A stretch of 64,000 bases of DNA from an uncultured Acidobacteriota bacterium (lineage in GTDB: Bacteria; Acidobacteriota; Blastocatellia; RBC074). How positions within the stretch are numbered: the first letter of the stretch is position 1; each line of letters begins with the position of its first letter. The translations under genes were made by a program, and so were the position numbers. The notes under the pieces are model-generated. The model was not told the DNA's origin. It ran no database searches and saw only the letters and a list, made by a program, of their open reading frames with translations. Of the stretch, positions 16,321 to 26,659 are shown in pieces. The stretch spans positions 62,001 through 126,000 of the forward strand of contig CADECP010000017.1 in assembly GCA_902825875.1 (NCBI GenBank), written 5' to 3'.

Positions 16321-19230
16321 ATGCCGATTGCTGAAGGAACCCGCATAGACCGATACCAAATTCTCTCCCCGATTGGCACGGGGGGAATGGGCGAGGTTTA
16401 TCTGGCGCAAGACACACGGTTGGGACGTAAAGTGGCGCTAAAACTCCTTCCGGCTCATTACGTTCAGGATAAAGAACGATTACGCCGATTTGAACAGGAA
16501 GCATTTGCGGCGTCGGCGCTCAATCATCCGAACATCATCACCATTTTTGAAGTCGGTCACACCACGACAGACACCGGAAATTATCATTTCATCGTCACGG
16601 AATTCATCGAAGGCCAGACGCTGCGGCGAAAAATGGCGGGCGGAAAACTCTCGCCAAACGAAGCCCTGGAAATTGCCGCACAAGTCGCCAGCGCGCTGTC
16701 TGCCGCGCACAACGCCGGAATTATCCACCGCGACTTGAAGCCGGAAAATTTGATGATTCGCCCGGACGGATACGTCAAGATGCTGGATTTCGGACTGGCC
16801 AAATTAACCGAATCATTCAGCGCCGATATGGCCAGTGCGATGTTTGAAACTCAGGTAGATTCCAGCGAATTTCAAAACAAAGCAGCGGTTGACGCTTCGC
16901 TTGGAGAAACCGCTCCCATTTCAACCGGCAATGAAGCTTACGGAGCAGTCACTTCGCTGAAACAAACGGTTCCGGGCGTGGTGATGGGAACGGCGCAATA
17001 TATGTCGCCCGAACAGGCTCGTGGGCAGCGCGTGGATTGGCGAACCGATTTGTTCAGTTTCGGCATTGTGCTGTACGAAATGCTGGCCGGTCGCCCGCCC
17101 TTCACTGGCAATTCGCCGAAAGAAATCGTCGCCGCAATTTTGAATACCGATCCGCTGCCGTTGTCCAATTACCTGCCCGATGCGCCCGACGCTCTGGAAT
17201 GGATTGTCAGCAAAGCCCTGGTCAAAGACCGCGAAGAGCGTTACCAGACGGCGAAAGAAATGCTGAACGATTTTCGGCGGCTACAACGCCGAATGGATGT
17301 CGAACGCGAAATGTCGCGGTCGTTTCTGATTTCCAGCGACGACAACGGCGAAAAACATTTGACCAAAGCCGAAAAGCTCAGCGGCAACACGACTCAGGAA
17401 TTGAATCTGGCCACAGGCGTCATCGGCCAGACGAAATCCAGTGGCATTTTCGCTCATCTGTCAGGCAGAACTCCGCAAAGCAGATTCGCCAATCCGCTGT
17501 TTATCACGATGGTCGTCACAACGCTGTTGGCCGTCACCGCCAGCGTTTATCTGTATTTCAACCGGCCTTCGGCAGTTCGTTCGCCGTTTCAATCTGTGCA
17601 GTTCCGCCGCTTCACAACCAGCGGCAAAGCGACTCGCGCGGCAATTTCGCCGGATGGCAAATACATCGTTCACGCCATCAACGACGCAGGCAAACAGAGC
17701 TTGCTGGTTCGGCAGGTGACTGATTCCAACAACGTGGTGATCGTCCAACCGGCAGACATTTTTTATCGCGGCCTGACGTTTTCGCGCGATGGAACCAGCG
17801 TGTATTTCGTTTCGCAAGAACGCACCGATCCGATTCAAACGCTGTATCAAGTCCCAGTGTTGGGCGGAACGCCGAAAAAGATTTTGCGCGACATTGATTC
17901 GCCAGTCGCTGTTTCGCCGGACGGCAAACAACTCGCTTTCATTCGTCGCGTTCGCGGCAAAGGCGAAGACCAACTGGTGTTGGCCAATTCCGATGGCAGC
18001 AATTCGCGCATTCTGGCTTCGCGCAAAGGCGCGGATTTTTACAACATCACCGGCCTGGAATGGTCGCCCGACGGCAAAGTGCTCGCTTGCCCGGCTGGGT
18101 CGAATGCTGGAACCCGTCACATGTTCGTCGCTGAAATCAACGTCGCCACCGGGCAGGAAAAACCTCTGTCGCCGCTTCGCTGGGCGAACGTCGGCAGACT
18201 TTCCTGGACGCGCGACGGCAAAGGTCTGGTGATCGGTGCAATGGAACAAGGCTCTTCGCTGACGCAAATCTGGTTTCTTCCCTACCCCACAGGCGCGGCG
18301 CAGCGAATCACCAACGATTTGAACGATTACCGAGATATGTATGTCACCGGCGATTCGCGTACGTTGGTCACTGTGCAGTTGGAAGCTCACGTCAACGTAT
18401 GGCTCACTTCGCCAAACGATCCGTCACGCTCCAAACAAATCACCGAAGGCATTGGCCAGCGCAGCGGCGAACGCGGTTTGACCTGGATGCCGAATGGAAC
18501 TCTTGTTTACATTTCGCGCGCCAGCGGCAGCCAGGACATTTGGATGATGGATCAGGCAGGACAGGCTCAGCGACAATTGACCACAGCAGAAACGCGCGCT
18601 GATATTTACCCGGCGATTTCGCCGGATGGCCGGCATATAGTTTTTGTTTCGACGCGCTCCGGCAATTCGCACATTTACCGGCTCGATCTGGAAACCAACG
18701 ACCAGATTCAATTGACCAAAGGAATCAGCGAAGAATTCCCGACCGTTTCGGCGGATGGCAAATGGGTGATTTACAACTCCACGGCTTCGACGAATTTCAC
18801 GCTTTGGCGAGTGCCGATTGACGGCGGCGAACCGCAGCAATTGACCAATCGCTTGTCTCAATGGCCAGTGGTGTCACCGGATGGCCAGCGCATTGCCTGC
18901 TGGTATCGCCAGGAATCGAATGCTCCCTGGAAACTCGCTTTCATTCCCATCAACGGCGGCGAACCGGAAAAGCTGTTTGATTTGCCCGGAGCCGACGCTC
19001 CATTCCCTGTTCGCTGGACTCCCGACGGCAAAGCCATCACGTTCGTCAGTACGCGCGGCGGAGTTTCCAACATCTGGTCGCAAAACATAGAAACGGGCGA
19101 AACCAAACAGTTGACGCAATTCACCAGCGACCAAATTTTCTGGTTCGACTGGTCGCGCGATGGAAAACAACTCGCCACTTCGCGCGGCAAAATCACCAAC
19201 GACGTAGTGCTTATCAGCGACGTGAAATAG
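16321..19230 (+). CDS. Receptor Ser/Thr protein kinase with PD40 (TolB-like) beta-propeller
   Basis: 969 residues. A PknB-type kinase domain occupies about 11-325: glycine loop GTGGMGEVY (19-27), Lys41, HRDLKPENL, DFGLAKL and the APE-like MSPEQAR. The activation segment carries an insertion of roughly 50 residues rich in Ser, Thr and Ala. One membrane span (about 394-415) follows. The rest, probably outside the cytoplasm, holds at least seven PD40-type repeats (ISPDGKYIVH, VSPDGKQLAF, WSPDGKVLAC, ISPDGRHIVF, VSADGKWVIY, WTPDGKAITF). This architecture is very common in Acidobacteriota; the propeller may sense an envelope ligand. Its TAG is directly joined to the next ATG. Confidence 0.93.
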   Translation: MPIAEGTRIDRYQILSPIGTGGMGEVYLAQDTRLGRKVALKLLPAHYVQDKERLRRFEQEAFAASALNHPNIITIFEVGHTTTDTGNYHFIVTEFIEGQTLRRKMAGGKLSPNEALEIAAQVASALSAAHNAGIIHRDLKPENLMIRPDGYVKMLDFGLAKLTESFSADMASAMFETQVDSSEFQNKAAVDASLGETAPISTGNEAYGAVTSLKQTVPGVVMGTAQYMSPEQARGQRVDWRTDLFSFGIVLYEMLAGRPPFTGNSPKEIVAAILNTDPLPLSNYLPDAPDALEWIVSKALVKDREERYQTAKEMLNDFRRLQRRMDVEREMSRSFLISSDDNGEKHLTKAEKLSGNTTQELNLATGVIGQTKSSGIFAHLSGRTPQSRFANPLFITMVVTTLLAVTASVYLYFNRPSAVRSPFQSVQFRRFTTSGKATRAAISPDGKYIVHAINDAGKQSLLVRQVTDSNNVVIVQPADIFYRGLTFSRDGTSVYFVSQERTDPIQTLYQVPVLGGTPKKILRDIDSPVAVSPDGKQLAFIRRVRGKGEDQLVLANSDGSNSRILASRKGADFYNITGLEWSPDGKVLACPAGSNAGTRHMFVAEINVATGQEKPLSPLRWANVGRLSWTRDGKGLVIGAMEQGSSLTQIWFLPYPTGAAQRITNDLNDYRDMYVTGDSRTLVTVQLEAHVNVWLTSPNDPSRSKQITEGIGQRSGERGLTWMPNGTLVYISRASGSQDIWMMDQAGQAQRQLTTAETRADIYPAISPDGRHIVFVSTRSGNSHIYRLDLETNDQIQLTKGISEEFPTVSADGKWVIYNSTASTNFTLWRVPIDGGEPQQLTNRLSQWPVVSPDGQRIACWYRQESNAPWKLAFIPINGGEPEKLFDLPGADAPFPVRWTPDGKAITFVSTRGGVSNIWSQNIETGETKQLTQFTSDQIFWFDWSRDGKQLATSRGKITNDVVLISDVK

Positions 19231-20019
19231 ATGAGCCATTACTCCAACCTGACATCCATCATCACCGGAGGAGCCAGCGGCATCGGATTGGCGACAGCGC
19301 AATTGCTGCACCAGCGAGGTGCTCGCGTCGCCATCGTGGACGTAAAAACCGACAAAGGCGCTGAGGCTTTGGCTTCGCTCGGCAATTCAGACAATCGTGC
19401 GATTTTTCTGCCAGCGAATCTTGCCCTTCCTGAAGAAGCCGACCGCGTCGTTGCTGAAACCGTCGCCGCGTTTGGACGGCTCAATGCCGTCGTCAACAGC
19501 GCAGGCATTCAACGATACGGCAACGCCGAACAAACTTCGCTGGAGTTGTGGAATGAAGTGATGGAGGTGAACCTGACTTCGGCGTTTCTGATTTCGCGCG
19601 CGGCGATTCCGCATCTGCGACAGCACGGCGGAGGCTCCATCGTCCACGTAGGTTCGGTGCAATCGCACGTTTCGCAACGCGGAGCAATGGCGTATGTCAC
19701 CAGCAAACATGCTTTGCTGGGACTGACCCGTTCGATGGCTGTGGATTATTCGGCTGAACGGATTCGCGTGAACTGCGTGTGTCCGGGAACGGTGGATACG
19801 CCAATGTTTCGCTGGACAATGTCGCTTGATCCCAACCCAAATTCTGTACTGGAAAGCTGCAAAGCGATGCACCCGATTGGTCGAATCGCTCAACCGGCGG
19901 AAATCGCCGAAGTCATCGCGTTCTTGCTCTCCGACGCCGCTTCGTTCGTCACCGGAACCGCGATTGATGTTGACGGCGGCGTGCTGGCGCTGGTTGGCGG
20001 CGCTCCAACCACAAACTGA
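19231..20019 (+). CDS. SDR family oxidoreductase
   Basis: 262 residues. The cofactor motif TGGASGIGLA (11-20) has Asp37 after the second strand, favouring NAD(H). NNAG is replaced by VNSAG, the catalytic Ser is in IVHVGSVQSH, and the YxxxK motif is YVTSKHA. The C terminus (FLLSDAASFVTGTAIDVDGGV) is classical-SDR-like, as in glucose 1-dehydrogenase or 3-oxoacyl-ACP reductase relatives; substrate unknown. The ATG abuts the kinase stop (TAGATG), implying translational coupling, which is unusual for a metabolic enzyme and a receptor kinase. Confidence 0.9.
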   Translation: MSHYSNLTSIITGGASGIGLATAQLLHQRGARVAIVDVKTDKGAEALASLGNSDNRAIFLPANLALPEEADRVVAETVAAFGRLNAVVNSAGIQRYGNAEQTSLELWNEVMEVNLTSAFLISRAAIPHLRQHGGGSIVHVGSVQSHVSQRGAMAYVTSKHALLGLTRSMAVDYSAERIRVNCVCPGTVDTPMFRWTMSLDPNPNSVLESCKAMHPIGRIAQPAEIAEVIAFLLSDAASFVTGTAIDVDGGVLALVGGAPTTN

Positions 20020-20066
20020 ACAGCCCACACGGTGCTCGCATCGTGAACCTCTTGCCGCGCGCGTGA

Positions 20067-21302
20067 CTACGACTCAAGAACTCCCAGCCGTTTTCCGACT
20101 GTTTTGAAAGCCTTGATGGCGTGATCCAAATCCTGTCGCGTGTGTGCAGCGGAAATCTGCGCGCGCAATCGAGCTTCGCCTTTCGGCACGACCGGATACC
20201 AAAGTCCTTTGATGTACACGCCTTCATCCAGCAATTCGCGGCTCATGTCTTGAGCGATTGCGGCTTCACCCAACATCACCGGAACGATGGGATGCGTGCC
20301 TTCCAAAATGCGAAATCCTGCGTTCACGATTTCCTGGCGGAAGTAAGCCGTGTTTTCGTGAAGCTGCGTGACGATGCCCGGATCGGTTTCGATCAAATCC
20401 AACGCGGCAATCGAAGCCGTCACCACTACCGGAGGCACGGTGTTGGAGAAAGTGTAAGGCCGCGATTTCTGACGTAGGAATTCAATCAACTCGCGGCGTC
20501 CGGCAATGAATCCGCCCGAAGCTCCGCCCAGAGCTTTGCCAAATGTTCCGGTGACGACATCAATCTGCCCGTGAACACCAAGCTCTTCCGGCGTGCCATG
20601 TCCGGTTTTCCCCAACACCCCTGAAGCGTGCGATTCGTCCACAAACAGCAATGCGCCGAACTCACGAGCCAGCGTGACCAGTTCCGGCAGCGGAGCCAGG
20701 TGCCCTTCCATAGAAAACACGCCGTCAGTGGCAATGACTTTGATGCGGTAATTTTGGCTGCGATCTTCTTCCAGCATTTGCCGCAGATGAGCAAAGTCCC
20801 GATTGCGATAGAGCTTCGACGCGGTTTGCTTCGCCACAGCGCGACACAGCCGCACGCCGTCAATGATGCTGGCGTGGTTGTACTGATCGCTGTAAATCAC
20901 ATCTTCAAAATCGGTTTGCCCAAAGTCGTTGGCGTACAACGCAGTGAAAAATGCTTCGTTTGCCGCAAAGCATGACGAATGCAAAATGGCCGCTTCGCAA
21001 CCGACAAAGCGCGCAATGCGTTCTTCCAGTTCCAGATGGATCGGTTCGGTTCCGCACAAAAATCGCACCGAAGACATGCCGAATCCCCATTCATCCAGCC
21101 CGCGATGAGCGGCTTCCTTGATCTTCGGATGATTGGCCAGCCCCAGATAATTGTTCGACGCCAGCATGATTGCGTCACGACCTTTGACGCGAACGCGACC
21201 GCCCTGCTCGCTTTCCAGTGGGACTTCGTATTTGTACGTTTTGGCTTTTTCGAACTGGTCAAGTTCGCTCTGTAATACGGAATAAAGTTCGGTTGGATTC
21301 AT
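20067..21302 (-). CDS. kbl: Glycine C-acetyltransferase (2-amino-3-ketobutyrate CoA ligase)
   Basis: 411 residues of the PLP-dependent alpha-oxoamine synthase family. Conserved: [61 protein letters not shown] and the PLP-lysine motif [26 protein letters not shown] is diagnostic for Kbl rather than BioF or serine palmitoyltransferase. The enzyme splits 2-amino-3-oxobutyrate with CoA into glycine and acetyl-CoA. The start follows the stop of the dehydrogenase gene directly, so both steps of threonine breakdown are encoded together. Confidence 0.95.
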   Translation of the reverse strand: MNPTELYSVLQSELDQFEKAKTYKYEVPLESEQGGRVRVKGRDAIMLASNNYLGLANHPKIKEAAHRGLDEWGFGMSSVRFLCGTEPIHLELEERIARFVGCEAAILHSSCFAANEAFFTALYANDFGQTDFEDVIYSDQYNHASIIDGVRLCRAVAKQTASKLYRNRDFAHLRQMLEEDRSQNYRIKVIATDGVFSMEGHLAPLPELVTLAREFGALLFVDESHASGVLGKTGHGTPEELGVHGQIDVVTGTFGKALGGASGGFIAGRRELIEFLRQKSRPYTFSNTVPPVVVTASIAALDLIETDPGIVTQLHENTAYFRQEIVNAGFRILEGTHPIVPVMLGEAAIAQDMSRELLDEGVYIKGLWYPVVPKGEARLRAQISAAHTRQDLDHAIKAFKTVGKRLGVLES

Positions 21303-22487
21303 TTACGCCTCCAGGTTGAAGTTTGGGTCGGGCGTCAAAAGAACTTTGACGGCTTCCTGAGTTCGCACCAACTGAAATCCACGCTCAAAGTTATCCAGCA
21401 TGATCGGTTGACGGGCGATGATCTTTTCCAGCTTGGCTTTCAGGCCGGATTTATCCGCCGCCAGCAAATCCAGCATGGTGTACCAGGTGTCGAACATTCG
21501 ACGGCCAAAAATGCCGCGCATGGTCACGCCTTTCCAGATGACGGAATTTCCAATATCGAATGCTGACAGCGGCTTTGACGGAATTCCGAGCAGCATAATC
21601 TGGCCGCCGTTTTTGACCAGCTTTCCGGCGTCGTCATACGCGGCGGCTGAACCGCTCATTTCCAAAACTACGTCCACGCCACCGCCGTGTTCATCGCTGA
21701 TACGATCAAAGAGTTCCTGCCGCTGCCCCGGAGCGTTGACTTCGTTGGTGTCGAAACAGAAATCCGCCCCCATCTCGCGCACGATTTCAAACCGTCGAGC
21801 CAGATGGTTGGAATCAATCCCGCTGGTAGCCACCGAAAAATCCGTTACGTAAATCCTGGTTGCGCCCAAAGCCCGTGCGACGGCGGTGGCCATCATCCCC
21901 TGAGTTCCGCATCCCAAAACAGCGACGGTTTTGCCGGAAACGTCGCCTTCCATCACGGTATGAACGGCGTTTCCAAGCGCATCCAGAAAAGCTCCAAACC
22001 GTGGTGGAATCATCTGCTTGCCGCCAAAGCGTTCCAGGTTGATCAGATTTTCAAACGGCACGCAGACGTATTCGGCAAAGGTTCCGTCCAGATGCACGCC
22101 TTTGATTTTCACGTTCTGGCAAACGTGCTTGCGACCGGTCATGCACTGATGGCAGTACCCGCAAGCGATGTGCATCTCGCTGGTGACGTAATCGCCTATG
22201 CTGACCAACGCCTTTGGAACGCCTGCGCCGATTTCGACAACTTCGCCGCAGAATTCATGGCCGATGACCAATGGTTGATAGCGGGTGGAATCTCCGCCCA
22301 AGTGGCGAAGCATTTCATCTTGAATGCCTTTTCGCGTTGGCGAGTGATAGATGCCGAAATCCGTTCCGCAAATCCCTGCCGCCAACACGCGCACCTTCAC
22401 CTCCGCCGGATGTAAGGCCGGTTCGGGCGCGCTTTCGACGTAATGCAGCCCGTCTTCATCAAGTCTGTTCTTCTTTAATGCCTTCAT
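21303..22487 (-). CDS. tdh: Zinc-dependent L-threonine 3-dehydrogenase-type alcohol dehydrogenase
   Basis: 394 residues, somewhat longer than E. coli Tdh (341). Catalytic zinc: Cys in [13 protein letters not shown] and His-Glu in [10 protein letters not shown]. Structural zinc cysteines: [15 protein letters not shown]. Cofactor motif: [21 protein letters not shown], important in Tdh, appears as [14 protein letters not shown]. Together with kbl directly downstream this supports oxidation of L-threonine to 2-amino-3-oxobutyrate with NAD. It is preceded by GGGAGGGAG and lies 24 bases after the ABC permease gene, so it may be read through from the exporter operon. Confidence 0.85.
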   Translation of the reverse strand: MKALKKNRLDEDGLHYVESAPEPALHPAEVKVRVLAAGICGTDFGIYHSPTRKGIQDEMLRHLGGDSTRYQPLVIGHEFCGEVVEIGAGVPKALVSIGDYVTSEMHIACGYCHQCMTGRKHVCQNVKIKGVHLDGTFAEYVCVPFENLINLERFGGKQMIPPRFGAFLDALGNAVHTVMEGDVSGKTVAVLGCGTQGMMATAVARALGATRIYVTDFSVATSGIDSNHLARRFEIVREMGADFCFDTNEVNAPGQRQELFDRISDEHGGGVDVVLEMSGSAAAYDDAGKLVKNGGQIMLLGIPSKPLSAFDIGNSVIWKGVTMRGIFGRRMFDTWYTMLDLLAADKSGLKAKLEKIIARQPIMLDNFERGFQLVRTQEAVKVLLTPDPNFNLEA

Positions 22488-22511
22488 ACCTTCATACTCC
22501 CTCCCAAGAGT

Positions 22512-25073
22512 TTATTCGTACCCAATCGCTTCAACTACGCTGGTGTTGACGGCTTTTCGCGCAGGCAGCCACGCCGCCAGCAGCGCGATGCCAATCGCCA
22601 GCGGCAAAGCAATCAGCACCATCACAGGCGAAAACGAAAACGGAATCGTCCAGCCTCCGACCATCATGGCCATCGTTCGGACGATGAACCAGGTGTTCAG
22701 AAATCCGGCGATGGCTCCGATCAACACGCCGACGATGGCGATGGCGGCGGCTTCCAGCAAAATCATTTTGCGAATCTGGCTGCGCAAACCACCGATGGCT
22801 CGCAACACGCCAAGCTCGCGTTTGCGCTCGGCGACGGAAATCATCAGCGCGTTCACAATGCCCAGAGCCGCGATGATGATCGAAACGGCCATCTGCATAT
22901 AACTCAGCGCAAAGAATCCGTTGATCAAATCCATGATCCATTTTTTGTATTCCTGGTTGGTATAAACGAACGCGCGATGTTCGCCGCGCACCAATCGCTG
23001 AACTTCAGTTTTGACAGTGGCTCTGTCCGTTCCCGGATGCAGATTGATTTCGATCATATCCACAGACGAATCGTTCCAGTACTTTTTGTAAAGCTTGCGA
23101 TCCAGAAAGACAGCGCCTTTTTCCGAAGTGTAATCTTCGATCACGCCGACGATTGGCATATCAAACGGCACGGTCGGCGTAGCCAGCTTTAACCTATCGC
23201 CAGTCGTCAGGTGATAACGTTCGACGAAGTTTCGTGCGACCATCACGCCTTCGCCAGCGACCATTTTTTCGCGGGCTTCGTTTTCGTCAGCTTGTTCGAC
23301 AACATTTTTGACACGCTCAAACCATCCGTCAAAATCCAGCGCCACCATTCCAATCGAATCGTCGGCATAAGTCGGAAACAAGATTCGCACGTTTTCGATT
23401 CGTTTAATTCCGGGCAAGGCGGCGATTCGCAGACTGAGTTCTTCGCTGAAGTGATACGTCCGCGAACGCGCCTGATCGGAAGCCGCGACGAACAAATCGC
23501 AATTAACAATGCGATCCATCCAGCCAGAAACGGTTGTTTGGTAGCTGCGAACATAAGCCGCCGTCGCAAAGACAAACATCAATCCAACCATCAAGGCTCC
23601 GACCGTAGCCGAAGTCCGACGCGGAGATTGAATCATCGTATCCACAGCCAACACGCCTTCGGAACCGAAGAAACGATCCATCAACGGACGCAGCAATCGC
23701 GCAATCCATTGCGTCAATTTCGGCAGCAGCAAAACCATTCCGAACAAGAGCAAAGCCGCGTAACCGAACTGAACATTCATCCCGACTTTTGCCGGAGCGA
23801 AGCCGATCAAGCCCATGCTGACGATGACCAACACGACTCCGGCAATCAATCTGGTTTTGCCAAGAATGTCTTCCTGCTGGCGAGTTTCGATATTGTGCAG
23901 CGCCAAAATCGGATTCAACCGCGAAGCTCCGCGCGCTGGCATCAAAGCTCCGATCAACGACGACAACACTCCAATCACAAACGCCGTCACTGCGAAATCC
24001 CAGCGAAAAACCGGCGGCTGTTGAGTCGAAACCTGGCTGAACAATTGCGTGGCAATCTGGCTCAGCATTCGCTCCGCGCCGATGGCCAAAAAGTAGCCAA
24101 GAAAAATTCCCAGCGCGCTGCCGATGACTCCCATCAAGACGGCTTCGCCCAGAAACATTCGCTGAACGTTTCCGCGCTCGACGCCCAAAGCCCGCAAGAC
24201 GCCGATTTCTTTCCAGCGTTGATTCACCGAAATGCTAAACGTGTTGAAGATGATGAAGACGCCGACCAGCAAGGCGATAAAGCTGGCGATGGTTGCGCCT
24301 ATGCTCATGGCCGAGATGGCTTTTTCGATTCCGGTTCCGCGCGAAGCCGGGCGATCTATTTCGACGCCCGCGGGCAATCGTTCGCGCAGTTTTTGCCGCA
24401 AAGCCAGAACATCAACTTCCGGCTCGTTCATCAAATCAATGCGATCAATGTTCTTGCCGCGACCGAACACGAACTGCGCGTTGAACACGTCCATCACGGC
24501 AATCTGCCCGTCGAAGACTTCGCCCATGCCTTGCGGTTTGAAGATGCCGCGCACGGTGAATTCCTTGCGCCCCTGCGAAGTGAACAGCGGCAGCTTGTCG
24601 CCGTCTTTCAGGTTGTGTTTGTCTGCGAACGTCCGCGAAATCAAAATCGAATCGGGCTGAGCCAGCGCCACCAACGGATCGGCAATTTCAGTCGTCGTTT
24701 CGTCAAATTCGTATTCGCGCAACTCGCGGTCGCCCAGCATATCCACGCCGACGATCATCAAACTGCTTTGGTCGGCGAAGGCCGTGTTGCCAATGACTTC
24801 GATCACCGGCTGAGCCACGCGAACTCCGGGCGTGTCCTTGACGGTTTCCCAAACCGCTTCGGGAAAACCTGATTCGCCGCCGGTAATTTGCAGCGTAGCC
24901 TTGCCCGCCAGCTTTTCAATCGTCGTCGTCAACGAACTCAGCAAAGTCAGGTTCGCCGTGCGGACTCCGAAAAAGACCGCGACTCCAAGCGCGATGCCCA
25001 GCAGCGTCAACGCTGTGCGAAGGCGATGTTGCCGCCACTGTTTCCAGGTGATTTGAGCGAGAACGGAAAGCAT
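22512..25073 (-). CDS. ABC transporter permease with two FtsX domains (LolC/MacB-type exporter)
   Basis: 853 residues. An N-terminal span (about 18-40) is followed by a periplasmic MacB-PCD-like domain and three spans (about 255-375). A second unit repeats this: span near 480, a periplasmic domain, and three spans near 735-845. The motif GVLRALGVERGNVQRMFLGEAVLMG and its second copy GVLRAIGGLRSQIRKMILLEAAAI are the coupling helices of FtsX permeases. Such ten-span double permeases pair with LolD/MacB-like ATPases to export lipoproteins or peptides. The matching ATPase gene is upstream, separated by a Fic gene. Confidence 0.9.
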   Translation of the reverse strand: MLSVLAQITWKQWRQHRLRTALTLLGIALGVAVFFGVRTANLTLLSSLTTTIEKLAGKATLQITGGESGFPEAVWETVKDTPGVRVAQPVIEVIGNTAFADQSSLMIVGVDMLGDRELREYEFDETTTEIADPLVALAQPDSILISRTFADKHNLKDGDKLPLFTSQGRKEFTVRGIFKPQGMGEVFDGQIAVMDVFNAQFVFGRGKNIDRIDLMNEPEVDVLALRQKLRERLPAGVEIDRPASRGTGIEKAISAMSIGATIASFIALLVGVFIIFNTFSISVNQRWKEIGVLRALGVERGNVQRMFLGEAVLMGVIGSALGIFLGYFLAIGAERMLSQIATQLFSQVSTQQPPVFRWDFAVTAFVIGVLSSLIGALMPARGASRLNPILALHNIETRQQEDILGKTRLIAGVVLVIVSMGLIGFAPAKVGMNVQFGYAALLLFGMVLLLPKLTQWIARLLRPLMDRFFGSEGVLAVDTMIQSPRRTSATVGALMVGLMFVFATAAYVRSYQTTVSGWMDRIVNCDLFVAASDQARSRTYHFSEELSLRIAALPGIKRIENVRILFPTYADDSIGMVALDFDGWFERVKNVVEQADENEAREKMVAGEGVMVARNFVERYHLTTGDRLKLATPTVPFDMPIVGVIEDYTSEKGAVFLDRKLYKKYWNDSSVDMIEINLHPGTDRATVKTEVQRLVRGEHRAFVYTNQEYKKWIMDLINGFFALSYMQMAVSIIIAALGIVNALMISVAERKRELGVLRAIGGLRSQIRKMILLEAAAIAIVGVLIGAIAGFLNTWFIVRTMAMMVGGWTIPFSFSPVMVLIALPLAIGIALLAAWLPARKAVNTSVVEAIGYE

Positions 25074-25079
25074 AATTTT

Positions 25080-25859
25080 CTACTTCAACGCTGATTCCAG
25101 CGCGTTGGCAAGCATTGCCAGAAACGGCACGCAACGCCGGTAATCCAGCAAGTAATAATTCAATCCGATTTTGATGTTGCGGTAATACTCAGCGCGATGT
25201 TCGGCATAAAACTGCTCCGCCGGAATCTGCCAGGCTTTGCTGCCCAGATGCGAAGCCAGAAACCATTTTTCCAACAACCGAGCCGCTCGTCCGTTGCCAT
25301 CTTGAAACGGATGAATGTGAACGAAAATCAAATGCAGCAACGCCGCGTGATAAAAAACTTCATCAATGCTCAACTGCGCTTTTCGCAGCTCAGCAACATC
25401 CGCGAACAACTCCGCCATCTTTTCGGCAACGAATTCCGGCTCGACAGCGGCGTATTCGATTCCAGCCTGGCTGTAAACAAACATCAACTGACGCCGATAC
25501 CGCCCGCGTTCGGATTTCGGCAACCACCGCGCAGACAGTTTGGCGTGCGCTGCCAACAGATTCTTTTCATTCAAAGCATGCGAACGGGCGAAATCATAGG
25601 CAGCGATCAGGTCTTCAATCTCGTGCCGCTCTTTGGCCTTGAAACGGCGGCTGGCCGGATCAAGCTTTGAGTTCAAAAAGAAATTCAGGTCAATCGAATT
25701 GCCTTCGATGGTGGAGGAATAGACCGCCGAAGCTTCCACCGAAAATTTGATCGTTGGATGTTTGTCCGATTCGACAAAGCGCGGCCACAGTTTGGCTGGT
25801 CGCGCCTTGCCCAGCGCCGTCAACCATTCGTCTTTGTAGCTGTGGTCAGTCAGGTTCAT
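25080..25859 (-). CDS. Fic family AMP-transferase-type protein
   Basis: 259 residues. The Fic core HPFQDGNGRAARLLEKW (183-199) is intact, with catalytic His183, so the protein should transfer AMP (or another nucleotide moiety) to target hydroxyls. SxxxEG at 48-53 (SSTIEG) is the inhibitory-helix motif, placed N-terminal to the core, which makes it a class II, self-inhibited Fic. A small winged-helix tail is not evident. Its ATG overlaps the stop of the ABC ATPase gene by 4 bases and its stop is 6 bases from the permease start, so it is embedded in an exporter operon. Confidence 0.92.
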   Translation of the reverse strand: MNLTDHSYKDEWLTALGKARPAKLWPRFVESDKHPTIKFSVEASAVYSSTIEGNSIDLNFFLNSKLDPASRRFKAKERHEIEDLIAAYDFARSHALNEKNLLAAHAKLSARWLPKSERGRYRRQLMFVYSQAGIEYAAVEPEFVAEKMAELFADVAELRKAQLSIDEVFYHAALLHLIFVHIHPFQDGNGRAARLLEKWFLASHLGSKAWQIPAEQFYAEHRAEYYRNIKIGLNYYLLDYRRCVPFLAMLANALESALK

Positions 25860-26551
25860 TGCTTGGTTGTGTGTTCTTTGGCGGTTGTTGAACTAACGAT
25901 CTTGCCGTCGCGCAATCGAATAACACGGTCGCAATGTTCGGCGGCTTCTTCGTTATGAGTAACCATCAGAATTGTCGTGTTGAATTCGCGGTGCAGGCCG
26001 TCCATCAAAGCCAGAATTTCTTCGCCGGTTTTTGAGTCAAGATTGCCGGTTGGTTCATCGGCCAGCAACACCGGCGGCTGAAAAATCAACGCGCGAGCGA
26101 TGGCTATGCGCTGGCGTTCTCCGCCGGACATTTGATCGGGGCGATGTGTCACTCGCGCTCCGAGTCCAACCTTGTCCAACATCGCTGCGGCTCGGCTGTC
26201 GGCTTCTTTTTTGGACGAACCATTCAGACGCAAAGGCAGCGCGACGTTTTCCTGAGCAGTCAGCGTAGACAGCAGATTGAAGGTCTGAAAAACCATGCCG
26301 ATCTTTTCCCGCCTCAGCCGCGTTCGTCGGTCGTCATCCAGTGAAGCGATGTTCGTGCCGTCAATTTTGACTTCACCCGAAGTCGGTTCGTCCAAACCAC
26401 AAACCAGATTCAGCAAAGTAGATTTGCCGGAACCCGACGGCCCCATCACGGCTACACGTTCGCCTTTGGCAATCAATAGACTGACGTGATCCAGCGCATA
26501 GACGACTTTGCCGTCGCCGTATTCGCGCGACACATTTTCCAATTGAATCAT
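25856..26551 (-). CDS. ABC transporter ATP-binding protein (LolD/MacB type)
   Basis: 231 residues. Walker A GPSGSGKST, Q-loop MVFQTFNLLSTLTAQENVALPL, signature MSGGERQRIAIARAL, Walker B PPVLLADEPTGNLDS and the H-loop MVTHNEE are all present. The sequence is of the LolD/MacB/FtsE subfamily that energises FtsX-type permeases, matching the double permease two genes downstream. It overlaps the Fic gene by 4 bases (ATGA). Confidence 0.95.
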   Translation of the reverse strand: MIQLENVSREYGDGKVVYALDHVSLLIAKGERVAVMGPSGSGKSTLLNLVCGLDEPTSGEVKIDGTNIASLDDDRRTRLRREKIGMVFQTFNLLSTLTAQENVALPLRLNGSSKKEADSRAAAMLDKVGLGARVTHRPDQMSGGERQRIAIARALIFQPPVLLADEPTGNLDSKTGEEILALMDGLHREFNTTILMVTHNEEAAEHCDRVIRLRDGKIVSSTTAKEHTTKQ

Positions 26552-26659
26552 TGACCGGATTTCCTCGCAGGAAGAGTTTCAGCAGGTAGGCAGGGATTCT
26601 TCCATAGCCGATTCGGAATGTCACGACTCGAAATTGTCCGGTAAACAGCAGGCAGGTTT

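Noticed and set aside
22484-22495. Four-codon upstream frame (ATG AAG GTA TGA) overlapping the tdh start
   Set aside because: The GGGAGGGAG site is only one base from the first ATG but well spaced for the tdh ATG, so translation of the short frame is unlikely.
23211-24872. Plus-strand open frame of 553 codons
   Set aside because: Antisense to the double FtsX permease; composition (Gln/His/Arg-rich) is typical of a shadow frame.
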